Shown here piece by piece: positions 13,201 to 26,376 of a stretch of DNA of 64,000 bases (its first letter is position 1; every line of letters starts with the position of its first letter). A model generated the notes under the pieces. The model did no database searches, was not told where the DNA came from, and saw nothing but the letters and a program-made list of their open reading frames with translations. The DNA lies in assembly GCA_963807425.1 (NCBI GenBank), contig CAWEBZ010000012.1:496001-560000 (forward strand), read 5' to 3'. This stretch comes from VRUE01 sp963807425 (GTDB lineage: Bacteria > Actinomycetota > Thermoleophilia > Solirubrobacterales > 70-9). The position numbers were made by a program, and so were the translations under genes.

Positions 13201-15533
13201 GAGAGGGACCCTGCGACCTCTGCGAAGTCCTCCAGCATCGGCTCCATCAAGGGGGAGTGAAAGGCGTGAGAGACAGTGAGGCGCTTGGTCTTCTTGCCCT
13301 GCTCCTGCCAGTGGGCCCGGGCCTCTTCGATCGCCTCCGTCTTGCCGGAGAGGACCACCGAGGCTGGGCTGTTGATCGCGGCGATCGCCAGCCCTCTTCC
13401 CTCGGCCTCGAGCAAGGCCACCGCCTCGGCCTCGCTCGCCTCGACCGCCAGCATCGCCCCTCCGCCGGGAAGCTCTCCCATCAACCTGCCCCTTGCACAG
13501 ACCAGCTTGCAGGCATCTCGGAGGTCGAGGACGCCGGCGACGTGGGCCGCCGCGATCTCCCCCACCGAGTGTCCCGCGAGCAGGTCGGGCGCCAGGCCCC
13601 AGCTCTCCAAGAGGCGGCACAGAGCGACCTCGACGGCGAAGAGGGCGGGCTGGGTGTACTGGGTCTGGTCCAGGAGACCGGCTTGCCCTGCGAAGAGCAG
13701 CTCCCGGAGGGGACGATCCAGGTGAGGGTCGACCTCATCGCAAATCCGATCCAGCGCCTGCCTGAAGGCCGGCTGGGTCTCATCGAGCTCCTTGCCCATT
13801 CCGGTTCTCTGAGCCCCCTGGCCAGTGAAGAGATAGGCGAGCTTGCCCGGCGTCGCCCTGGCCCGGATCGCGGCCGGAGACCCCTCGCCCTGGGCAAGGG
13901 CCTCGAGCGCCGCGAGGGCCTCCTCGCGGTCGCCCCCGAGGGCGACGCCACGGTGCTCGAAGAGGGAGCGGCCGTTGGCGAGGGAGTAGGCGACGTCGCC
14001 CAGCTCCAGCTCCGGGTTCTCGGCGAGGTGGGTGCGAAGGCGAGCTGCCGTCGCGCGAAGGGCAGGCTCGGTCTTCGCCGAGACGGGTAGAGGGATCTTG
14101 GTGGGGAGAGGTCCGACTGGTGCCTCTCCCCTGCTTTGCTCTTCGGCGAGCGCCGGGGCGGGCGCTTCCTCCAGGACCACGTGGGCGTTGGTGCCGCTGA
14201 TCCCGAAGGAGGAGACCGCCGCTCTCCTCGGCTTGCCGTTGGGCTGCCAGGGCTGGGGCTCGGCAAGCAGCTCGATCTTGCCGGCGGACCAATCGACCTT
14301 GGAGGAGGGAGAGTCGATGTGAAGGCTCTTGGGCAAGAGCCCTTCGCGCATCGCCATCACCATCTTGATCACGCCCGCCGCTCCGGCCGCGGCCTGGGTA
14401 TGGCCGATGTTTGACTTGATCGAGCCGAGCCTTAGCGGTGTCTCCCTCTCCTGGCCGTAGGTGGCGAGCAGGGCTCCTGCCTCGATCGGGTCCCCGAGGG
14501 TGGTGCCGGTCCCGTGGGCCTCTACCGCGTCTATCTCGTGGGGCGCCAGAGCAGCGTTGGCCAGAGCCTGGCCGATCACCCGTTCCTGGGAGGGGCCGTT
14601 GGGAGCGGTAATGCCGTTCGAGGCGCCATCCTGGTTCACGGCCGAGCCCCTGACCACGGCGAGGATCGGGTGCCCTTCTCTCTCCGCGTCGGCGAGACGC
14701 TCGAGCAGCAACACCCCGACCCCCTCCGACCAGCCGGTGCCGTCGGCGGCATCGGCAAAGGACTTGCAGCGCCCATCGGGAGCGAGGCCTCTTTGACGAG
14801 AGAACTCGGTGAAGATGCTCGGGGTGGAGAGGAAGGTCACCCCTCCCGCCAGCGCCAGCGAGCACTCGCCATGGCGCAGCGCCTGAGCGGCGAGATGCAG
14901 CGTCACCAGCGAGGAGGAGCAGGCGGTATCCAGGGTGATCGCCGGACCCTCCAGGCCGAGGGTGTAGGCGATGCGGCCGGAGACGATGCTGGTCGCCGTG
15001 CCAATCCCGATATGGCCCTCGAGCTCGCCGCCGGGCCGGTGCCGGCTGCCGTAGTCGGCCGAGTTGACCCCGGCGAAGACCCCGGTCCGGCTGCCATGCA
15101 GCGAGGCCGGATCGATGCCGCCGTCTTCGAGGGCCTCCCAGGCGGCTTCGAGCAGGAGCCGCTGCTGCGGGTCCATCGCCAGCGCCTCCCGCGGGCTGAT
15201 CCCGAAGAACTCGGCGTCGAACTCCGCCGCGTCGCTCAGGAACCCGCCGACGCTGACGTAGCTGGTGCCGCGGTGGTCCGGGTCGGGATGGAAGAGGTTC
15301 TCCAGCTCCCAGCCGCGATCGGAAGGGAACTCCGAGGTCCCGTCTCCCCCCGCGGCCAGCAGCGCCCACAGGTCATCTGGCGACCTTACCCCCGCGGGAA
15401 AGCGACAGCTCATCCCGACGATGGCAACCGGTTCGCGCTCACGCTCCTCCAACTCGAGCACCCGTTGCTGCGCACCGCGGAGTTCCCCCGTGACCTTTCT
15501 CAGGTACTTACCGAGCGTCTCCCTGTCAGCCAT
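1..15533 (-). CDS. Giant modular type I polyketide synthase (modules 2, 3 and part of 4), cut by the window edge
   Basis: Assembly-line PKS that extends an acyl chain received from the upstream PKS protein. The ATG at 15533 opens a charged coiled coil (LGKYLRKVTGELRGAQQRVL) typical of an N-terminal docking helix, followed at once by a ketosynthase. Domain order is docking, KS-AT-DH-KR-ACP, KS-AT-DH-ER-KR-ACP, KS-AT-DH-KR (incomplete). I checked the reading frame at landmarks near 14219, 10979, 4880 and 179; all agree, so this looks like one open frame of at least 5,177 codons, although I did not read every codon. All three AT domains have GHSIG or GHSVG plus HAFH, the malonyl-CoA signature. 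All KS domains keep TACSSS. The C-terminus, and any thioesterase, lie outside the window. It shares a 207-base divergent intergenic region with the chorismate-lyase-like gene. Confidence 0.93.
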   Translation of the reverse strand, partial: MADRETLGKYLRKVTGELRGAQQRVLELEEREREPVAIVGMSCRFPAGVRSPDDLWALLAAGGDGTSEFPSDRGWELENLFHPDPDHRGTSYVSVGGFLSDAAEFDAEFFGISPREALAMDPQQRLLLEAAWEALEDGGIDPASLHGSRTGVFAGVNSADYGSRHRPGGELEGHIGIGTATSIVSGRIAYTLGLEGPAITLDTACSSSLVTLHLAAQALRHGECSLALAGGVTFLSTPSIFTEFSRQRGLAPDGRCKSFADAADGTGWSEGVGVLLLERLADAEREGHPILAVVRGSAVNQDGASNGITAPNGPSQERVIGQALANAALAPHEIDAVEAHGTGTTLGDPIEAGALLATYGQERETPLRLGSIKSNIGHTQAAAGAAGVIKMVMAMREGLLPKSLHIDSPSSKVDWSAGKIELLAEPQPWQPNGKPRRAAVSSFGISGTNAHVVLEEAPAPALAEEQSRGEAPVGPLPTKIPLPVSAKTEPALRATAARLRTHLAENPELELGDVAYSLANGRSLFEHRGVALGGDREEALAALEALAQGEGSPAAIRARATPGKLAYLFTGQGAQRTGMGKELDETQPAFRQALDRICDEVDPHLDRPLRELLFAGQAGLLDQTQYTQPALFAVEVALCRLLESWGLAPDLLAGHSVGEIAAAHVAGVLDLRDACKLVCARGRLMGELPGGGAMLAVEASEAEAVALLEAEGRGLAIAAINSPASVVLSGKTEAIEEARAHWQEQGKKTKRLTVSHAFHSPLMEPMLEDFAEVAGSLSYAEPQIPIVSNLSGELLEPSRATDPAYWVSQAREAVRFADSVRTLADLGATAFLELGPEPALSAMASATLEQAKHLAVTIPTLREGKTEPEALIGALASAHVAGAGVDWRTFFDGTGVTRVPLPTYPFQRKRYWPEGSAGGGDPGTIGLAAIEHPLLGAVVELAEGGGLLLTGSISLSTHPWLADHSVLGSVPFPGTAFLELALEAADRLGARQVGELTLQAPLVLPGSGAIALQLTVAEPDERGERAIAIYSRPQGLDAEEEEAGWSCHAVGSLSARAAGAPVPLDRWPPEGAEPLELGDAYEQLADAGLDYGPAFQRLGAAWRDGEEVYAEVVLAEEQLFEAERFGIHPALLDAALHAAALGSGEGESPRLPFSWQGVSLYASGPSGLRVKLGPQGDGHSLEIADQDGEPVARVDSLAARPLSAEQLRGAGRSRQGLLAIEWSELSLLGRTEIAEVAIHRPEAPDPKADPPTAARAATEQILATVQEWLGSERPDGARLALITEGAIATAEGESPDLAAAPLWGLLRSAQSEHPGSFVLIDTDGTDASEAAIAAALASEEPQIALREGAALVPRATRMAESTEGQAPSFDPDKTILITGGTGALGSLIARHLILEHGAKHLLLTGRSGTKAGGAEELVAELGGLGAKAEVAACDVSDKAQVEELLASIPRAHPLGVVVHAAGAIDDGLIESMSPERIERVFSPKVDGAWNLHELTEGEELSAFVVFSALAASLGGPAQSNYAAANAFLDGLASRRRAGGLSGTSIAWGLWGVESEITSRLSRADLERMERSGIGALSEEEGLDLFDATLAAGRAQVLACRPIPTALRAQSTAGVLHPLLRGLVRASASRRGQVAGAFAARLAQASPREREALCLDLVREEVAAVLGHGSAEAIEPGRQFKDLGFDSLAAVELRNRLSALSELRLAATVVFDYPTSVKLAAHLLAEATAGGIAKQAVKRRSATEEPIAILGMACRYPGGASDPGELWQLLARGKDGIGEFPSDRGWELERLFHPDPDRSGTSYASEGGFLRTAADFDAEFFGIGPREATAIDPQQRLLLESCWEALEDAGVDPASLAGSETGVFAGVMYGDYGARFGAVPEEVEGYLATGTSGSILSGRIAYALGLEGPAVTLDTACSSSLVALHLAAQALRGGECSLALAGGVTVLSTPNLFTEFSRQRGLSPDGRCKSFSDSADGVGWGEGVGMLLVSRLSEAERQGHPILAVLRGSAVNQDGASNGLTAPNGPSQERVIRQALANARLTPQDIDVVEAHGTGTTLGDPIEAGALLATYGQDRETPLRLGSIKSNIGHTQAAAGAAGVIKMVMAMREGLLPKSLHIDSPSSKVDWEAGEIELLTEPVPWQPNGKPRRAAVSSFGISGTNAHVVLEEAPAPAASDEQSGEGAPVKPLPTHLPLPLSAKTEPALREAAARLRTHLAENPELEPADVAYSLTATRSLFEHRGVALGEDREELLAVLGSLAEGASSPNAIAAKAVPGKLAYLFSGQGAQRAEMGKALYETHPVFAKALDQACAEIDPHLDRSLKDLLFAEKGTEEADLLDRTQYTQPALFAIELALYRQLESFGLKPDLLAGHSIGEITAAHIAGILDLPDAAKLICARGALMGELPQGGAMVAIEATEAQAEEFLKDPGKELAIAAINGPASVVLSGAEKEIEEAQAHFEAQGKKTKRLSVSHAFHSPLIEPMLGGFAKLASSLSYQEPQIPIVSNLSGELLDPSQAQDPAYWVSQAREAVRFADSVSTLAKLGATAFVEIGPDPVLSAMAAQTLETDERPGTAIPTLREGRDEAEALSGALARAHVSGASVDWSAFFAGTAGKRVPLPTYPFQRKRYWLEGSANGGDPTAIGQIDAEHPLLGAAIESPDSESLTLTGQISLSTHPWLRDHALVGNVLLPGTAFLELALNAAERLGASQIGELTLQAPLIFSERGSVAIQLTASEPDEQGDRQIAIYSRAQGSDEEETEWSTHATGTLSSQSTEAPEPLDNWPPEGAESLDTDDLYERLAEAGLEYGPAFQGLARAWKDGKDVYAEVALAEEQLSEAERYGIHPALLDAALHGIGLTQADQSQDSPKLPFSWSDVSLHGQGAAELRVRISTSEEGASLTLADSSGSPVAQVGSLSLRPLSSEQLQSARQSQQGLLGIEWQELSLPEEEEAEGPEATIHRPEPADPKADPPTAARKAAEESLAAIQEWLASERPEDSRFVLVTQGAITTAGGESPDLAGASLWGLVRSAQSEHPSSFVLIDTDGTDASEAVISQALASGEPQVALRKGKASVPRALPLSSSPERLIPPTGSWRLDALQRGTLESLALVPSQEEPLGRTEVRVRMHAAGLNFRDVLIALGLYPGEAPIGSEGAGVVVEVGEEVEGLSPGDRVMGLIADAFAPSATAERSLLVPIPEDWSFEQAAAIPTVFSTAFYGLVDLASLKKGEKVLIHAGAGGVGMAAIGIARHLGAEVYATASPAKWETLEALGLPKERIASSRDLEFVKRFEGEGIDVVLNSLAGEFVDGSLSLLGEGGRFLEMGKTDVRDLAETEERYPSVSYRAFDVTDAGQERLGEMLGELTALLSQGSLVHSPVSTWDVREAPAAFRHLREGKNVGKVVLALPRPIDPDKTVLVTGGTGVLGSLVARHLVGVHGAKHLLLTSRSGTKAEGVEELVAELGELGAKAKVAACDVSDKAQVKELLGSIPKSHPLGAVIHAAGTIDDGLIDSMSPERIERVFAPKAEGAWNLHELTKDSELSAFVCFSSIAASLGGPGQSNYAAANAFLDGLASQRKAEELPASSVAWGVWETESEMTADLSDADRARMERSGIAALSDAEGLALFDSALAAGTDQAIAMRTIPAGLRAQAKLGALHPLLRGLVRGSGTRSAGAGSLARKLAAADEGERERVALELVCGEVATVLGHAGAEAIEPERSFKELGFDSLAAVELRNGLSTLSGLRLAATVVFDYPTSAKLAAHLLAEATAGGVAKRAVERRAWSEEPIAILGMACRYPGGANDPSELWQLLNQGRDGIVEFPADRGWDTEHLYHPDPEHPGTSYSREGGFLAEVADFDAEFFGIGPREATAIDPQQRLLLESCWEALEDASIDPTSLAGSQTGVFAGVMSSDYASQLGGHVPAELEGYLVTGTSGSIASGRVAYSLGLEGPAVTLDTACSSSLVALHQAMGALRGGECDLALAGGVTVLSTPGALIEFSRQRGLSPDGRSKSFSDSADGVGWSEGVGMLLVSRLSDAEREGHPILAVLRGSAVNQDGASNGLTAPNGPSQERVIRQALANARLTPQDIDVVEAHGTGTTLGDPIEAGALLATYGQDRETPLRLGSIKSNIGHTQAAAGAAGVIKMVLAMREGLLPKSLHIDFPSSRVDWEAGEIELLREPQPWEPNGRPRRAAVSSFGISGTNAHVILEEAPRPIEEQGGGEAPVKPLPTQISLPLSAKTEPALRDAAARLRTHLAENPELEPADVAYSLTATRSLFEHRGVALGEDREQLLSALALLGEGATSPNAIAAKATPGKLAYLFSGQGAQRAEMGKELYATHPVFKEALDQACAQIDSHLDQPLEDLLFAEQGSKEAELLDHTQYTQPALFAIELALYRQLESFGLKPDLLAGHSIGEITAAHIAGILDLPDAAKLICARGALMGELPEGGAMVAIEATEAQAEEFLKDPGKELAIAAINSPSSVVLSGEEKEIEEAQAHFEAQGKKTKRLSVSHAFHSPLIEPMLEDFAKLASSLSYAEPQIPIVSNLSGELLDPSQAQDPAYWVSQAREAVRFADSVSTLAKLGATAFVEIGPDPVLSAMAAQTLETDERPGTATPTLREGRDEAESLSGALARAHVSGAKVDWSAFFQGTGAKRVPLPTYPFQRKRYWLEGSANGGDPSAIGLTDAEHPLLGAAIESPDSESLTLTGQISLSTHPWLRDHALAGNVLLPGTAFLELALNAAGRLGASQIGELTLQAPLIFSERGSVAIQLTVTEPDEQGDRQIAIYSREQNTDEESEWQTHATGTLSSEPTEEPEPLDHWPPEGAEPLEAEDLYERLAEAGLEYGPAFQGLTQAWRDGEEIYAEVALAEEQTAEAERFGIHPALLDAALHGIGLTQADQSQDSLRLPFSWSDVSLHGQGAAELRVRISTSEEKASLTLADSSGSPVAQVGSLSLRPLSSEQLQSARQAQQGLLGIEWQELALPEGEEAEAEALEVAIHRPEAPDPKADPPTAAKKAAEQALAAIQDWLAAERSEDARFVLVTQAAIATGEGESPDLAQASLWGMVRSAQSEHPGSFVLLDTDGSDASEAVISQALASGEPQLALREGKASVPRATRIAPPEEQAPGFDPEKTILMTGATGALGSRLARHLVTEHGAEHLLLASRSGTKAKGAKELVKELKELGAKAK
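630..3445. repeat. Near-identical inter-module repeat (copy in module 4; partner at about 6720-9544)
   Basis: The KS C-terminal half, AT and DH of module 4 match those of module 3 at an offset of about 6,090-6,099 bases. Bases 3126-3445 and 9225-9544 (320 bp) show no visible mismatch. Matching segments around 697/6787 and 1861/7954 differ only at scattered positions. This indicates recent module duplication or gene conversion. Confidence 0.85.
4210..10309 (-). other. PKS module 3: KS-AT-DH-ER-KR-ACP (fully reducing)
   Basis: KS Cys (DTACSSS) near 9790. AT with GHSIG near 8420 and HAFHS near 8118, so malonyl-specific. DH with HALVGNVLLP near 7490 and HPALLDAALH near 6990. An enoylreductase lies at about 6235-5345, with a LNFRDVL substrate-site segment and an AGAGGVGMAA nucleotide-binding loop near 5850. 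KR with TGGTGVLG near 5310, IDD near 5040 and NYAAAN near 4875. ACP GFDSL near 4380. The presence of KR, DH and ER predicts a saturated two-carbon unit. This is the only complete module of the four that has an ER. Confidence 0.87.
6720..9544. repeat. Near-identical inter-module repeat (copy in module 3)
   Basis: Partner of the tract at 630-3445. It spans the KS C-terminal half, AT and DH of module 3. Similarity ends towards the carboxy side, where module 3 carries an ER that module 4 lacks. Confidence 0.85.
10310..15533 (-). other. PKS module 2: docking helix-KS-AT-DH-KR-ACP
   Basis: First module of the giant PKS. The KS starts near 15444, with its active-site Cys (DTACSSS) near 14920 and HGTGT near 14510. 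The AT shows GHSVG near 13565 and HAFHS near 13260, predicting malonyl-CoA. The DH has HxxxGxxxxP (HSVLGSVPFP) near 12640 and the second motif HPALLDAALH near 12140, so it should be active. The KR has a glycine-rich TGGTGALG near 11400, an IDD motif near 11140 (B-type stereochemistry by the usual LDD rule) and YAAAN near 10970. The ACP serine is in GFDSL near 10480. There is no room for an ER. Predicted outcome is an alpha,beta-unsaturated two-carbon extension. Confidence 0.85.
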
Positions 15534-15740
15534 CTCTAATTACAGAGCCAAAGACGAACATGCCGCTACAGAGCTCCCCCTCCCTATCAATCTGATTACT
15601 GAGAAATGCCTTTGAGCATGTATGACGGCCGCGTCGCCCTTTGCTCCCTGTTGCCCATTCGATGCGTGTCACCTCATACCAAAGGGCCAGCAACCACCGC
15701 AACATTTGGATGTACATCCAACCCTCCCTAGGATCGTGCG
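15534..15740. promoter_or_regulatory. Divergent control region between the giant PKS and the chorismate-lyase-like gene
   Basis: This 207-base region separates divergent start codons at 15533 (minus) and 15741 (plus). It is less GC-rich than its surroundings. It contains the perfect 14-base palindrome TGGATGTACATCCA at 15707-15720, 20 bases before the plus-strand start, which looks like a dimer operator. An AGGA element at about 15730 is a plausible ribosome binding site for the plus gene. I could not assign convincing -35/-10 boxes. Confidence 0.55.
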
Positions 15741-16415
15741 ATGAGTGAGGATCAGGGCTCGATTACGCCGGGAATCGACATACCGTTCGAGGATCGCCCC
15801 GCGGTCGATGCCAGAACGGCGATGACCGGGCTGACGCAGCGTCATTTCGTACTGCAGACAGAGCGCCCCGACCATCTCGGGGAGATCGACCTGGTCGCGA
15901 TGGACGCCTCGTTGCGGAATCTGCTCTTCACCGACGGGACGGTCACCCGTACGCTCGAAGTGCAGGCGCTCTCCCGCGTCTTCGTCGAAGTCGTCTCCCA
16001 GTCCAGGCTCCCGGTCTCGGGGCGGGTTGCGAACCACCTGTACGTGCCCGACGGCATGGATTCCGTCCGGCGACGCGTGATCATCGGTACCGAGGCCTCC
16101 ACGATGCCGGTGATATGGGCCGAATCCCACATCGTTCCGAGCCGCCTGCCCCCAGGCTTCCTCAGGGTGCTGGATGACAGCCCGGATGGGATAGGCGAGT
16201 CCCTGCAGCAGGTGAAGCTGGAGAGCTGGCGAGAATTGCTTTGGTTCGGTCTCGACTCTCCACCGGGCTGGAGCGGCTTACTCCCAGAGGCCGAACCGAC
16301 CGTTCTCAAACGCCTCTACCGGGTTATCACCCAGGACCGGCCTGCGCTTCTCATCTCCGAGAGCTTCGCGATTCAGCAGCTATCGGGTATGTACCATTTG
16401 AACTGGCAGCGTTAG
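15741..16415 (+). CDS. Chorismate lyase-like protein (Rv2949c/DUF98 type), predicted 4-hydroxybenzoate synthase
   Basis: Predicted to remove pyruvate from chorismate to give 4-hydroxybenzoate. The 224-residue protein resembles the mycobacterial Rv2949c-type chorismate lyase: a segment reading LRNLLFTDGTVTRTLEVQAL near residue 53 matches the conserved N-terminal core, and YRVITQDRPALLISESF near the C-terminus matches the conserved final strand. The gene sits alone on the plus strand between two minus-strand PKS genes. Its stop is one base from the convergent stop of the loading PKS (16417). In mycobacteria the equivalent enzyme supplies the starter for phenolic glycolipids, loaded by FadD22; here a FadD22-like didomain opens the neighbouring PKS. 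The family assignment is from recognition, not a search; a UTRA-fold regulator is the main alternative. Confidence 0.75.
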   Translation: MSEDQGSITPGIDIPFEDRPAVDARTAMTGLTQRHFVLQTERPDHLGEIDLVAMDASLRNLLFTDGTVTRTLEVQALSRVFVEVVSQSRLPVSGRVANHLYVPDGMDSVRRRVIIGTEASTMPVIWAESHIVPSRLPPGFLRVLDDSPDGIGESLQQVKLESWRELLWFGLDSPPGWSGLLPEAEPTVLKRLYRVITQDRPALLISESFAIQQLSGMYHLNWQR

Positions 16416-16416
16416 G

Positions 16417-23352
<6,936 letters not shown>

Positions 23353-23389
23353 TCTTTGCTCAAGGGAGCGCCACCTACCAAGTTCGGGG

Positions 23390-24057
23390 TCAGCCAGCGG
23401 GCTGTGCGATCGCGGTCAGGATCAGCCCCTCGCGAACCAGCCACCTGCCGCTGAAGCCGGTCAACTCACGGCCACCGAGTACCGGCCCCGGGACCAGCAG
23501 CCGCGCCGAGAAGGAGCCGAAGCCGCGATCGACCGCGACGATCGCGTCTTCGAAGCCGAGCCAGCGTCCGGCGAGCGGGAACCAGGCCTTGTAGACGGAC
23601 TCCTTGGCGCTGAAGAGCAGGCGGTCCCAGCGCACCGCGGGAGCCTCGCGAGCGAGCCTGGCAATCCAGCTCGCGCTCCTCGGGCAGGGCGATGTCGCCG
23701 AGCACGCCCGTCGGGCAGCGGCTGCGTTGACCTCGGCGTCGACCCCGACCGTGAGCCAGGTCCGCCGCGCCGGGCGACCGCGCAGGCCCGGTAGCCGTCG
23801 CAGTGGGTGATGCTGCCGACGATCCCCGCCGGCCAGCAGCGGCTCGCCGCGCGCGCCGGCGGGAATCGCCTGCGCGGCGCAGGCCGAGCTGCGCGAGCGC
23901 CTCGCGCGCGCAGGCGCGAGCGGTGACGAACTCGCGCCGCCGCTTCTCGACCGCGCGGCCGACGGCCGTCCTCCTCCTGCGGGAAGAGCGTCGCGTCGAG
24001 GATATCCTCCCGGGTCGCCGCGACGGCGACGCTCGCCGGCAGGATCTGCTCAAGCAC
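23390..24057 (-). CDS. pptT: PptT-like 4'-phosphopantetheinyl transferase (frameshifted in this sequence)
   Basis: Transfers phosphopantetheine from CoA to the carrier-protein serines of the PKS. Pieces in different frames line up with mycobacterial PptT: VLEQILPASV at the N-terminus, VEKRRREFVTARACAREALA, GIVGSITHCDGYRACAVAR, GVLGDIALPEERELD, then WDRLLFSAKESVYKAWFPL and RWLGFEDA (the Mg-binding and Lys-containing core). The C-terminal 80 residues from 23635 are in one frame. The start is taken as GTG at 24057, overlapping the stop of the metallophosphoesterase at 24050-24052. At least three indels interrupt the rest. The gene is 37 bases upstream of the loading PKS, so it is probably the dedicated activating enzyme, although it may also serve other carrier proteins. 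Confidence 0.82.
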
Positions 24058-24905
24058 GCGCTGTCTCCGGCAGGATCGCGGCGCAGGCTCGAACGGAGAG
24101 CGGCGGCCAGCGCGGCGCTCGCGCGGATAGCCCAGCGAGACCTCCTCGAAGCGCACCCCGTCGTGCCAGGTGGTGCGCGGGATGTGAAGGTGGCCGTAGA
24201 CGACCGCGGCGGCGCCGGAAGCGGCGGTGCCAGTCGGCGGTGCGCACCGTCCCGCACCACTGCGCGAACTCCGGATGGCGCAGCACCTGGGTCGGCTCGA
24301 CCAGTCAGCGGGAAGTGGTTGACCAGGACCGTCGGGAGCATCGGCTCGACTTCGCCGCCAGCCGCCGTTCGGTCTCCGCCACCCGCGCCTCGCACCAGGC
24401 CTCGCGGCTCGGGTAGGGATCGGGGTGGAGCAGGAACTCGTCGACGCAGACCACGCCGGCCTCGTGGGCCCGCTCGCAGCGCCTCCTCCCGGGTCGAGCC
24501 GACGTTGCGGCCGAAGCTGTAGTCGTAGAGGAGGAACAGCGGCGCGATCCGCAGCCGGGCCGCCAGGCGCCGTCCCAGATCGGGTACGGGTCCTCCGGCG
24601 TGATCACGCCGAGCCGCCGGCAGAGCTCGACCAGGTGGCGGTAGCGCTCGCTCGCCGCGCAGCTGCGCGCGGGTCGTCGCGGTGGGTCAGCAGCTCGTGG
24701 TTGCCCGGCACCCAGATCACCGTCGCGAAGCGCTCGCGCAGCGAGCCCAGCGCCCACTCGACGTCGGCTGGGGCGGTCGGCGACGTCGCCGCAGACGATC
24801 AGCCAGTCGGCCTCGGACTCCGGCTCAGATCGCTCGACGATCTCGCGGTTCTCCGGGTGGTCGACGTGCAGGTCGCTGATCGCGAGCAGCGTTCCGGCCG
24901 CTCAC
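24050..24905 (-). CDS. pptH: PptH-like metallophosphoesterase (frameshifted)
   Basis: Calcineurin-type phosphoesterase. Segments in several frames match mycobacterial Rv2795c (PptH), which removes phosphopantetheine from carrier proteins: LLAISDLHVDHPEN at the start, a WLIVCGDVAD metal-binding strand, LCRRLGVITPEDPYPIWDG, PTVLVNHFPL, CGTVRTADWH and VRFEEVSLGYPRE near the end. GTG at 24905 is the likely start. The stop at 24050 overlaps the transferase start. The PptT-PptH pairing is known from mycobacteria and supports both calls. At least three indels break the frame. Whether it acts on carrier proteins here is inference from synteny. Confidence 0.8.
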
Positions 24906-24940
24906 CGGCGCATGCACCGGATCGCTCGCGGCCGCCCCGC

Positions 24941-26376
24941 TCAGAGCAGCCAAGCGCCGAGGCGAGGCGGGCGCGGGTCTGGCGCGGCTCGATCACCTCG
25001 TCGACGAAGCCCCCAGCGGCGGCCGACCTCGGCACCGAGGTGCTCGCGCGCGTAGGCGGCGGCCAGCGCCTGCCGCTCGGCATCCGGGTCTGCGGCGGCG
25101 GCGCAGCTCGCGGCGGTGGATGATCCCCGTCGCCGACTGCGCGCCCATCACCCCGATCTCCGCCGTCGGCCAGGCGAAGACCAGGTCGGCCCCCAGGTCC
25201 TTCGAGTTCATCGTGATGAAGGCCCCGCCGTAGGCCTTGCGCAGGACGACCGTCAGCCGCGGCACCGTCGCCGCGGCGAAAGCGCGCACCAGGGTGGCGC
25301 CGAAGCGGATCACGCCCGCCTGCTCCTGGCTGCAGCCCAGGCATGAAGCCGGGCGTGTCGACGAGCACGACGCAGCGGCAGGCCGAAGGCGTCGCAGGTC
25401 TGCGACGAAGCGGGCGCCCTTCTGCGAGGACTCGGCGTCGAGCACCCCGCCGAGGTAGCGCGGCTGGTTGGCGATCACGCCGACCGGCCGGCCGTCGATG
25501 CGGGCGAAGCCGGTGAGGATGCTGCGCGCCCAGCGCGGCGCCGACCTCGAGCAGCGAGCCGGCGTCGACGATGCCGGCGATCACCGTGCGGACGTCGTAG
25601 ACCTGGCGCGGCGACGCGCGGCACCGCGTGCGCCCGGATCGGCGCAGCTCCGGCTCGGCGGCGAGCGTCTGCGGCAGCTCGCCGCCAGCGTGCTGCGGCA
25701 GATAGCCGAGCAGGCGGCGGGCGAGGTCGGCAGCCGAGCGGTCGTCCGCGGCGACGAGGTCGCAGACGCCATTGCGCTCGTGCACCCTGGGACCGCCGAG
25801 CTCGCTGCATGCCGATCTCCTCGCCGGTCACCTCGCGCACCACCTGCGGCCCGGTGAGGAACATCGTCGCGTCCTCCGTCATCACGACGAAGTCGGTCAG
25901 CGCCGGCGAGTAGCAGCCGCCCCCGGCGGCGAGCCCGCCGATGATCGAGATCTGCGGGACGACCCCGGAGAGCGCGCACGTTCTGGCGAAAGATCCGGCC
26001 GTAGCCGCCAAGCGCCGCCGTCCCCTCCTGCATTCGCGCGCCGGCCGGACTCGATCAGGCTGACGACCGGCATCCGCGAGCGGGCCGGCGAGCTGCAGGA
26101 GGCGATCGATCGTGTCGGCGTGCGCCGCCCCGAGCGAGCCGCCGAGGAAGCTCGCGTCCTGCGCGTAGCAGGCGACCGGGCGGCCGTCGACCCGTGCCCA
26201 GCCCTGCCACCACCCCGTCTCCGGGCTGGGCACGCGCGCCGAGCGTGGCGAGACCACGCTGGAGCGGATCGGCTCCAGCGACCCGACATCGCAGAGCAAC
26301 TCCAGCCGCTCGCGGCCCTCCATCTCCTGCGGACGCCTCGAGCTCCCGCGACTCGTGGCCGCGCCGTCACGGGCAT
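24941..26376 (-). CDS. Acyl-CoA carboxylase carboxyltransferase (beta) subunit, AccD/PccB type (frameshifted)
   Basis: Carboxyltransferase half of a biotin-dependent acetyl- or propionyl-CoA carboxylase. It shows EGRERLELLCDVGSLEP at the N-terminus, DASFLGGSLGAAHADTIDRL, VPQISIIGGLAAGGGCYSP (oxyanion-hole glycines), DFVVMTEDATMFLTGPQVV, QVYDVRTVIAGIVD, ANQPRYLGGVLD, and RKAYGGAFITMNSKDLGAD with PTAEIGVMGAQSA in the C-terminal crotonase-like half. About 478 residues, near the family length. The probable start is ATG at 26376 and the stop TGA at 24941. Repeated indels break the frame. No biotin carboxylase or carrier subunit is nearby, so it must share one encoded elsewhere. Its position in the PKS operon suggests malonyl-CoA supply, matching the all-malonyl AT set. 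Confidence 0.85.

Noticed and set aside
10714..15369. Minus-strand alternative frames inside the PKS (for example 13780-15369 and 10714-13620)
   Set aside because: Arg/Gly/Pro-rich out-of-frame translations; the frame that starts at 15533 carries all PKS motifs.
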